This document shows positions 8,339 to 13,783 of a stretch of 13,783 nucleotides of DNA, in pieces. This DNA comes from Temnopleurus reevesii (Eukaryota > Echinodermata > Echinoidea > Temnopleuroida > Temnopleuridae): the NCBI GenBank assembly GCA_036244855.1, contig BQKZ01005026.1, forward strand, positions 1-13,783, written 5' to 3'. The notes beneath the pieces were generated by a model that did no database searches, was not told where the DNA came from, and was given only the letters and a program-made list of their open reading frames with translations. Every line of letters begins with the position of its first letter. Position 1 is the first letter of the stretch. The position numbers and the translations under genes were made by a program.

Positions 8339-8614
8339 TTATATAGTGACACCTACAATATGGCATACATGTAAATGTGTCTGGAAAGGAAAGCTAGCAG
8401 CAGCCTCCTTGTAAAAGGTGTATGGAAAGCAGGTAATGGGAGCTCTGCTAGTTTTCCCCTTCAGACCAAGATACTTCAACTGGTTAGTGGCACTGAATAG
8501 ATCGCATGTATTGGGTTTAGCTATGCAGACTAAGTCTGTAATTTTGGGTACAGGTGTACAAATATATTTTTGTACTGCAAATAGTAAAGCCTGATCTTTG
8601 TAAATTTGTTTCAT
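8339..8614 (-). other. Unassigned 91-codon minus-strand reading frame
   Basis: The frame runs MKQIYKDQALLFAVQKYICT, then PKITDLVCIAKPNTCDLFSA, and ends HLHVCHIVGVTI. Its amino-acid composition is more balanced than other frames nearby, and AAAATTACAG inside it could act as an acceptor. I recognise no domain and there is no matching exon structure. It may be chance, a 5' untranslated exon or a repeat remnant. Confidence 0.15.
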
Positions 8615-8847
8615 TCTTCACTCAAACCCTTCATTATATGTACACTATTAAAGGGGAACTTTTATGACACTGTATATTAACTTTTTCTGATTTATCTTTT
8701 CAATATGCATCCATATCCACCACCATTTTCATCCCATTTTATTTCATAGAGGTGAAAAATCAAGAAATGTCATTGATGTTTGGAACGCCCCTCAAAAACG
8801 GACCGCGGGTGGTCCGGTGGGTTGGGACATCGATCTGTCAATCATGA

Positions 8848-8855
8848 TGACGTCA
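8848..8855. promoter_or_regulatory. Consensus CRE/ATF palindrome TGACGTCA inside the transposon
   Basis: TGACGTCA lies about 115 bp upstream of the element's ATG at 8970. It is the full cAMP-response element consensus. A GC-rich hairpin (GGACC...GGTCC, around 8800-8816) precedes it. Function is inferred only from the motif and position. Confidence 0.45.
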
Positions 8856-8969
8856 TATACAGACATTGCTGAGCATGAACCGGGGTTTGCGTGTGTCACT
8901 CTATGCATTTTTTATATTGTTTGGCGCCAACTATACCCGCGTTTTGAACATATTTTTGATATGCGGAAT

Positions 8970-9113
8970 ATGGCGGATTCTTCAGAATTTGAGGAAAACA
9001 GTTAGTCCAGTCCTGACTTGAATTTTGAGGAGGATATTGAACAAGAAGGAGAAATATTAGGGGCACAATCATACATGTTTGAGTATGTGGTTTTGACGCA
9101 AGACTGGATATGA
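8970..9113 (+). pseudogene. Broken acidic reading frame of the 8652-9325 transposon
   Basis: The frame starts ATGGCGGATTCTTC (MADSSEFEENS), meets a TAG at 9003-9005, continues SSPDLNFEEDIEQEGEILGA QSYMFE, and stops at 9111. The acidic opening followed by ILGAQ.Y.FE resembles the N-terminus of transposon-associated proteins, often with a P2X7-intracellular-like domain, that are numerous in invertebrate genomes. That family link is from memory and uncertain. The conserved cysteine/histidine part expected further on is absent. The in-frame stop and short length mean it is not a functional gene. Confidence 0.5.
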
Positions 9114-9329
9114 CGACACAGACCCCGTATGTCAATAGATGTGTCGTAGATGGTGTATTTCTGGGAGGCGGGGCATAGCTCTCTGACCCAGATAAAAATT
9201 TTGATGGAAAATAGTTTTTTTTTAAATAGTAAGAAGCGTATGTTTTGGAGGAAAATGGAATTATTATGTAAATACATATATGCAACTCAATATATCATGA
9301 TACAGGGCGTCATAAAAGTTTCCCTTTAA

Positions 9330-9454
9330 TATAATGAAGGCCATGAAAGAAAACAAATTATACAAACATCCATAATTAAATTATCGCCTTTTACATCAAA
9401 ATAAAAAGATTTCTTCATATATTTTTGGATCGAGTCTCTCCCACGAGGCATTTA
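9330..9454. other. AT-rich spacer
   Basis: No feature recognised between the transposon and the half-copy of the foldback repeat. Confidence 0.4.
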
Positions 9455-9559
9455 TTTGGAATACAGAATGAATGAGGAGTTGTCCAACATGACATCCCAG
9501 ATTCCTTCAAAGTTGCCAATCACAAGGATCCACATTATAATCGGCTGCAGAGATCAACA
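9455..9559. mobile_element. Lone half-copy of the 5926-6491 foldback family
   Basis: GGAATACAGAATGAATGAGG, ACATGACATCCCAGATTC, GTTGCCAATCACAAGGATCC and CTGCAGAGATCAAC align in order and orientation with the right arm at about 6267-6370 (GGATACAGAATGAATGAGA, ACATGACATCACAGATTC, GTTGCCAATTGAACGGATCC). Identity is roughly three quarters. The terminal TTAA end and opposite arm are not present, so this is a truncated relic. Confidence 0.7.
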
Positions 9560-9586
9560 GACTTATCATTCAAATAATGCAAATAC

Positions 9587-9637
9587 ATTGTAATCATAGT
9601 ACACTGCAAATATTGCATATTGTAATCATAGTACACT
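9587..9637. repeat. Two-copy 19-bp direct repeat, period 32 bp
   Basis: ATTGTAATCATAGTACACT occurs at 9587-9605 and again, identically, at 9619-9637. The 13 bases between include GCAAATATTGC. It may be a small tandem duplication. Confidence 0.8.
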
Positions 9638-10035
9638 CGTAAATTCAGTTATCAGACACTTTAAAATTTCACAACTAATAACTTTGTCAACATATTTTAT
9701 CTATTTACATTCATGAAAATAAGCAAATGTTCTTAGATCTCATCATAGTTCCAAACACTCCATATTTTCCATAATTGATACACTTCAAAATTTTGATAAC
9801 TCGTTTTTAAAATTGGAGTGTTATGTCGTGGGTTCTTAAACTGTTATAAAGACTTCCAAAGTACATGTATAGGCAGACAGAAAGCGAATAGGTGTTGTTG
9901 CAGTGAAGGTTTAATTCTCCCAATCGCATATAGCCGATATCACCCGATATCACGCATTTTGGCTTTGGCACGCTCACTTCTGGGATCCATCTTGATTTCA
10001 CTGTATACTATCTACGAAATTTCAATCCATGTGCA
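9638..10035. other. Non-coding stretch
   Basis: No gene seen. Two overlapping frames near 9807-10123 (one on each strand) lack domains and partly read into the LINE tail. CCGATATCACCCGATATCAC near 9933 is a small direct repeat. Confidence 0.4.
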
Positions 10036-10498
10036 TTTAATAATAATAATAATATATATGATTTATATGGCGCCAAATCCACTTTTCACGAAAAAGCTCA
10101 AGGCGCAACTGGAAAATGTGTAGAGTAAGATAGAAGTTCAAGAAAATAACACAGGGACGAAATTAATTATATGCGATGTTGAAAAGGTAGGTTTTTAAAT
10201 TCTGTTTGAATATTTCAGCGGAGCTACTGTCTTTGATGGCTTGTGGGAGGGAATTCCAAGTAGCTGGTCCAGCGTGCATGAACATTCGTTCCCCCCACTT
10301 AGTTATAACTTTAGGGACAACTAAGAGATTTGAGTTTTAGGAACGTAAATTTCGAGAAGGGATGTACTGCTGTATTAGAGAGATATTATACTGAGGAGCG
10401 GAGCCATGTATACAATGATATATAAGGAGGAGAATTTTGAAGATAATGCGCTGTTCCACAGGCAACCAATGTAGTGACTTAAGGACAGCGTAATTTCT
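10036..10498 (-). mobile_element. 5'-truncated LINE remnant (CR1/L2-like), 3' end with TTA tail
   Basis: Read on the minus strand from about 10489 to 10163, the sequence encodes VLKSLHWLPVEQRIIFKILL, HGSAPQY, IPSRNLRS, then a TAA stop, then NSNLLVVPKVITKWGERMF, AGPATWNSLPQAIKDSSS and FKQNLKTYLF before the terminal stop. This is the conserved C-terminal tail of reverse transcriptases in jockey/CR1/L2-type non-LTR retrotransposons (LHWLPV..RI.FK, W..LP..I, FK..LKTYLF). A 3' untranslated part with GCGCCTTGAG-like sequence follows and ends in a TTA microsatellite (10036-10055), which is typical of L2/CR1 3' ends. 5' truncation is normal for such insertions. The internal stop and missing upstream polymerase make it dead. 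Confidence 0.85.
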
Positions 10499-11640
10499 TC
10501 ATTTTGCGTCGGAAGCCCAGCATTGGGCCGCTTCGCAAATGAAACCCATATAACAAATAAATGCAGATATGAAAGAAAAATATATAAAATGATGCTTTTA
10601 TTCGCAAAAATTGATGAAAAAATATGACACTACAAGCCGCTGACGAAGTTTACCGTAGAAAGCCTATAGACTTTTGAAAACGTGCGAATGTTACCGGAAA
10701 TGCCAAGAATCTGGGCCAAAATTACTAGTGCGCTGCAGGCGTTCAGATTCAGAGAGCTATGCTATAGGGAGAATTAAGACTCACTGAAATATGGCGGCCA
10801 ACGCCCAGTGATTACCAAGCCAAATGGCCAGGCAGGATGCATTGGTGCTTAACCAAGCTATTATTATGGCTGTTGAACTCCAACAGCATGGCACAACATG
10901 GAGGCATCCAGATCAGTGTCGCAAGACCCGTGTTTTTCAGTGAACGGAAACAAATCTGCTGATCTTTGGGCAATATTCCATTATTTCTTGCCCACTTCTT
11001 GTGAACATTATCAATTTGGGTAAATGAATGGACCTTTTCACAAAGACTGATATCACATTTTTAATATCTCATCATTTTTTTGAAGATTAATATGATGTAC
11101 GAATGAGAGCACCTGCCATACATAATCTTTAGGGCATGCCATCTTTAGAATATAGTGATACCATTAGACTAACCTAGATTTGATCAATATAATTCATGCT
11201 TCTTAACGGCAAAAACTTTGTCTTTGGTTATGCCTTCAAACTCCCATCATATTAAGTTCCGACAAATCACACAGGATTACCCCCCTCCCCCTCCACTCCA
11301 AAAAAACAGGGAGAACAATTCTGGGTGCTAATGCACTTTCGTATCCAGCCAATTTTCATTCTCCAAATTTCATCAAATTACATCAAGATTATCAAAATTG
11401 TTTATTAATAATATTGGCACCTTTCTAACCTTCAATGATTTCAATAAATTGAGTTCAAGTTTAATTGGTTGAATCTCTGGCATTCGTTCGTCATGTTTGC
11501 GATCGCGAAGTCGCTGAAGGAAACTGAAGTTATTGCCAAATTTCTATAATGTTCAGCCGGCCTGATAACCTCATTGTTTTATGTATGATTATGATCCGAT
11601 TATGATAACAAATTTATTCATTAGACTAGAACTTAATCAT
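10499..11640. other. 1.1-kb non-coding stretch
   Basis: No gene recognised. Minor items are a hairpin AAGCCCAGCATTGGGCCGCTT near 10513, a YY1-like ATATGGCGGC near 10791, a palindromic GCGATCGC near 11500, and a C-rich tract at 11280-11300. The segment 11324-11350 is repeated near 12959. Some of this may be distal regulatory DNA for ATPAF1, but the sequence does not show it. Confidence 0.4.
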
Positions 11641-12018
11641 AATTACCGTGTGAGCACCTGTTTCCGACCATGGGGGTGTCACCGGCCACCAAACCTGATG
11701 CAGTTTGTCTATGGCGCGCACTTAAGTTAGATGCGCGCACATTAATAAGCGCACATACGCTTCAACACAACCCCTATGGAGGCTCAAATCACCAGGCAGG
11801 TGGTCGGAAACACCCGCCCCATGTCGCTTGGCGATCGCAGATTGCTGCACGAATATACAGGCGCCATTCATCAAGTTATGCACATCAATTAAACTAAGGC
11901 CCAGAATTTTGGCTAAATAATAACCTGAAAATAGACTTGAAATGCTAGATCTTGTGACTTGTGGAAGAGCAAAACTGCTTAAGTTAAGGGGCCGGAAACT
12001 GGAACTCATACGGTAATT
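11641..12018. mobile_element. Inverted-repeat element, about 378 bp
   Basis: The left end AATTACCGTGTGAGCACCTG TTTCCGACC matches the reverse complement of the right end (AATTACCGTATGAGTTCCAG TTTCCGGCC) at about 22 of 28 positions. A third, inverted copy of GTTTCCGACC lies inside at about 11798-11809. The interior has GCGCGCAC at 11714-11721 and 11733-11740 and GCGCAC at 11749. AATT is present at both outer edges and could be a 4-bp target duplication or part of the repeat. Reading frames here (75 codons plus, 95 codons minus) show no transposase features. Confidence 0.68.
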
Positions 12019-12400
12019 GGCATTTGATTATTGAAGGTGAGAAAGATGCCAATAATTGTATTAATGAACAAAATTGAAAATCTTGATTGATGAAATTTGG
12101 TGTAGGCTTATACTAAAACGGATAATGAAAATTGACTGGATACGAAAGTGTATCATTCATTCATTCACAATTTATGACTTGGCCTATGACTTGTCAAGGC
12201 ACATGATAGCATATTCGCATTGGAGCATCACTTTCAATTTATTTAAAAAAAACTCACCTTTTAAGGCTTTTCCTAAAATAGTTCAACTTCTTCAGTTCAG
12301 ACCCAAGTCCAGATGAAGTTTGGAGCTATTTACACTCAAAATATAGCTATCGGAAGTTGAGTCCCGGCAATCACGACTCCTCCTAAAACAGTTGAGCTTC
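12019..12400. other. Non-coding stretch upstream of ATPAF1
   Basis: AT-rich with no recognised gene; an 80-codon plus frame at 12074-12316 has no domain. TCCTAAAATAGTTCAACTTCT at 12271 recurs as TCCTAAAACAGTTGAGCTTCT at 12381, an imperfect 21-bp direct repeat 110 bp apart. Confidence 0.45.
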
Positions 12401-12545
12401 TAAGTAAAGTAAAGTAAAGTAATAAATGTTAATTGGCGACAGGAGGACTTTTGCCATTCATCGAGCCCAGCCCATCTCGGGTAGCAGTGATGATGTGTAC
12501 GGGAATTCAAAATGCTATCCGCCCAGTGCAGCGGCCTGGGACCTG
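12401..12545. repeat. TAAAG microsatellite and adjoining dispersed-repeat-like segment
   Basis: TAAGTAAAGTAAAGTAAAGT is a pentamer repeat. It is followed by about 120 bp of GC-richer sequence (GGCGACAGGAGGACTTTTGCC, CAGCCCATCTCGGGTAGCAG, CTATCCGCCCAGTGCAGCGG). A microsatellite joined to a compact GC-richer block is typical of retroposon tails, and the block resembles a repeat I associate with sea urchins. That attribution is from memory. It ends about 80 bp before the ATPAF1 start codon, so it may form part of the promoter or 5' leader. Confidence 0.45.
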
Positions 12546-12624
12546 AACCGTGTCCGTTCAATTCCGACAAACTCACCAAAGTGATTTCCCCCGACCTCTA
12601 TCGGCACTACAGTGGAAATCTAAG
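12546..12624 (+). promoter_or_regulatory. ATPAF1: Probable ATPAF1 proximal promoter / 5' leader
   Basis: The short interval between the repeat-like segment and the ATG has no TATA box. It is in frame with the coding exon without a stop, but the frame opens with GTG rather than ATG. The transcription start cannot be placed from sequence. Confidence 0.3.
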
Positions 12625-12824
12625 ATGGCAGCCTCCATGAGACTTTCGAGAATGATGGCCCAACGAAATTTCAACAAGTTTCTGATGACTTCACCCACAT
12701 GGAGACCTTTGGCTAGGACATTAAATGTATCTTACACTTATCAAGGGAAGACAGACGAAGATTCGTCCATTGAAAGGAACAAGTTCTATGACAAATATGC
12801 AGACAAGATAAAGAAATTGCAAAG
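12625..12824 (+). CDS. ATPAF1: ATPAF1, mitochondrial F1-ATPase assembly factor 1, first coding exon (partial gene)
   Basis: The exon encodes 66 residues plus two bases. Residues 1-43 (MAASMRLSRMMAQRNFNKF and onward) have Arg/Lys and no acidic residue, as expected of a mitochondrial targeting peptide. Residues 52-66, NKFYDKYADKIKKLQ, match the conserved NPFYDRYRDKIQLLR segment at the start of the mature ATPAF1/Atp11 domain. ATPAF1 is a matrix chaperone that binds the F1 beta subunit until it assembles with alpha. I chose the ATG at 12625 because it has a purine at -3 and G at +4 (AAGATGG) and starts the targeting peptide; the in-frame sequence upstream lacks ATG. The exon appears to end AAAG|GCAAGT, a GC-type donor leaving phase 2, so the next codon is AGN (Arg/Ser), which fits homologues. 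Further exons lie past the right edge. Confidence 0.88.
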
Positions 12825-12830
12825 GCAAGT
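12825..12830 (+). other. ATPAF1: Putative GC-type 5' splice donor of ATPAF1 intron 1
   Basis: CAAAG|GCAAGT matches the strong consensus seen at GC-AG introns (AG|GCAAGT). The only nearby GT (CAA|GTTTAC, five bases on) is a poor donor and would insert residues not seen in homologues. The call rests on alignment with ATPAF1 proteins. Confidence 0.7.
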
Positions 12831-13141
12831 TTACTTCAGTCCCATATCTACAATAATATGTAGGCCTAGTCGGAGTGCAAGGCAAAATAAATTTGTAATT
12901 GACACTTGCACTTTGTCGTTCATAGTTTTGTACACTTGTTTATAATGATGTCGAATTCGGCACTAATGCACTTTTGTATCCAGCCTGCACGGCAGGGACC
13001 ATTTTAGTTCGATTATATCCAACTTTCAAGCCAGGATTCATGAATATTAACGTTTTAAATCTGGTATTTTACATTTTTAAGATTTTATCTTAGTCAGCTA
13101 TCCTGGGCACGTAAGATAAACATACAATGTAAATGTAAATG
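12831..13141 (+). other. ATPAF1 intron 1, AT-rich part
   Basis: The coding frame runs on to a stop at about 12943 but loses all similarity to ATPAF1 after the donor. GGCACTAATGCACTTTTGTA at 12959 repeats a segment near 11324. Nothing else was recognised. Confidence 0.55.
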
Positions 13142-13783
13142 TCAGTTTGATAAAAGAGAATGATAATATAAAGTGTAAAATGTTAAATGAAGCCCGAATA
13201 GGAAGCTAGAAAATAGATGGCATCGAGCTAGGACATTTTTAAGAATGAGGCATCTCCATACTCTTGGAGCTGCAGTGCTGCACATGCTGGTGCACAGCTG
13301 GATAAGAAAATGCATTAGAACCTGAAATTCTGTGTATAAAGTGAGAGTTCTCGCACCACCAAGAACTAGTCTCCAAACAAACATTTACGCACAGCCAACA
13401 CTGCTGACTAACAGACGAAGAACAAGAAGAAGAAGAAGTTGACGGGCATGACGGCCCTTTTTTTTCACATCTGGTAGCGCAGAACGTCCATACGACCTGA
13501 TCCTCGCACATCGACAAAGAGGACCTGGATGAGAAAGCTGCGAAGGAGGAGGGGCAACCAATTCCGAAGGGAGAAGAGAGCGTGAGAAACCAACCGAGAC
13601 CCAAGGGTAGGGCCAAGCAGCCGGTGAAGGGAAAGGGGAAGGGTGAGGCAAGAGGAAAGGGGAATCGGCAAGGATTGTACCCCATCAAGTTAACGCACCC
13701 CTTTTATTCCTCCCCACCCAGGTAGTCCCACCCTACGCCCCGAGAACCAGCATACCTCCACCCTGTCCGCCTCGGGTAGACCC
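13142..13783. other. GC- and purine-rich block within ATPAF1 intron 1, possible retroelement fragment
   Basis: On the plus strand the frame at 13408-13724 has a single internal stop (13498-13500). It encodes an acidic run (DEEQEEEEVDGHDG) and then a Lys/Gly/Glu-rich part (SSHIDKEDLDEKAAKEEGQP and PVKGKGKGEARGKGNRQG). No exon 2 of ATPAF1 matches. TATAAA at 13335-13340 and a TGGTAGCGCAG at 13472-13482, which resembles a tRNA primer-binding site directly after a CA-ended segment, could indicate a degraded LTR and leader, but only one end is in view. A good acceptor-like tract (CTTTTATTCCTCCCCACCCAG) ends near 13723. The 149-codon minus frame is a shadow of the purine-rich strand. Confidence 0.3.

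Larger units (their letters stand above)
8652..9325. mobile_element. TTAA-flanked DNA transposon remnant (T2/Kolobok-like), 674 bp
   Basis: The left end TTAA|AGGGGAACTTTTATGAC pairs with the right end, whose reverse complement is TTAA|AGGGAAACTTTTATGAC; the match extends through CTGTAT. TTAA duplications are at 8648-8651 and 9326-9329. The inside is richer in CpG than its surroundings, which suggests a fairly young insertion. It carries a promoter-like segment with a palindromic CRE and a short broken reading frame (8970-9113) but no transposase, so it looks like an internally deleted copy of a larger element. Confidence 0.82.

Noticed and set aside
12550..12624. Extending the ATPAF1 reading frame upstream of the ATG at 12625
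   Set aside because: The upstream frame opens with GTG, which is not a usual animal start, and it would spoil the targeting-peptide N-terminus. The ATG at 12625 has a good context.
13239..13688. 149-codon minus-strand frame rich in Pro, Phe, Ser and Cys
   Set aside because: It is the complement of a purine-rich strand. The Phe/Pro repeats mirror GGGAAAGG runs and no domain is recognisable.

Overview
The window looks like animal DNA, most likely from a sea urchin or another echinoderm. Two exons with good splice signals encode the start of two conserved animal proteins. The rest is AT-rich, non-coding, and full of short inverted-repeat transposons and LINE remnants. The echinoderm assignment rests on recognising the repeat style: TTAA-flanked elements ending TTAAAGGGG, a LINE tail with a TTA microsatellite, and CACCTGACCTGGGTCGAGTGCAGC-type motifs. 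It is an inference. I see no bacterial-style operons and no tRNA or rRNA genes.

Left end (1-1200): the first coding exon of a Golgi UDP-N-acetylglucosamine transporter (SLC35A3-like) lies on the minus strand at 1005-1200. It has a clean acceptor and donor, and the rest of the gene runs off the left edge. Downstream, in what would be its first coding intron, are two more partial copies of the same exon (about 837-931 and 321-479), embedded in ATC/TCC triplet repeats. The two extra copies are identical to each other over 95 bases but differ from the intact exon. They carry replacements in its most conserved stretch.

Middle (1200-12,400): this lies upstream of both genes, which are divergent, so their unseen 5' exons and control regions may be here. 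It holds a duplicated block of about 215-240 bp (1920-2135 and 2689-2929), a 159-bp inverted-repeat element (2249-2407), a foldback element (4481-5013), and a two-copy 167-bp tandem repeat (5228-5510). It also holds a TTAA-flanked foldback (5926-6491) with a lone half-copy at 9455-9559, a TTAA-flanked 674-bp element carrying a broken acidic reading frame and a palindromic CRE (8652-9325), the 3' end of a dead LINE (10036-10498, minus), and another inverted-repeat element (11641-12018).

Right end (12,400-13,783): the first coding exon of ATPAF1 (F1-ATPase assembly factor 1) is at 12625-12824 on the plus strand. It ends at an apparent GC-type splice donor. A dispersed-repeat-like segment with a TAAAG microsatellite lies just upstream. 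The final 650 bases are GC- and purine-rich with an unassigned Lys/Gly/Glu-rich reading frame. I did not recognise ATPAF1 exon 2.

The two genes act in different compartments (Golgi glycosylation and mitochondrial ATP synthase assembly), and nothing here suggests they work together. The most unusual feature is the SLC35A3 exon triplication with a palindromic breakpoint. I found no convincing evidence of a wholly new system.
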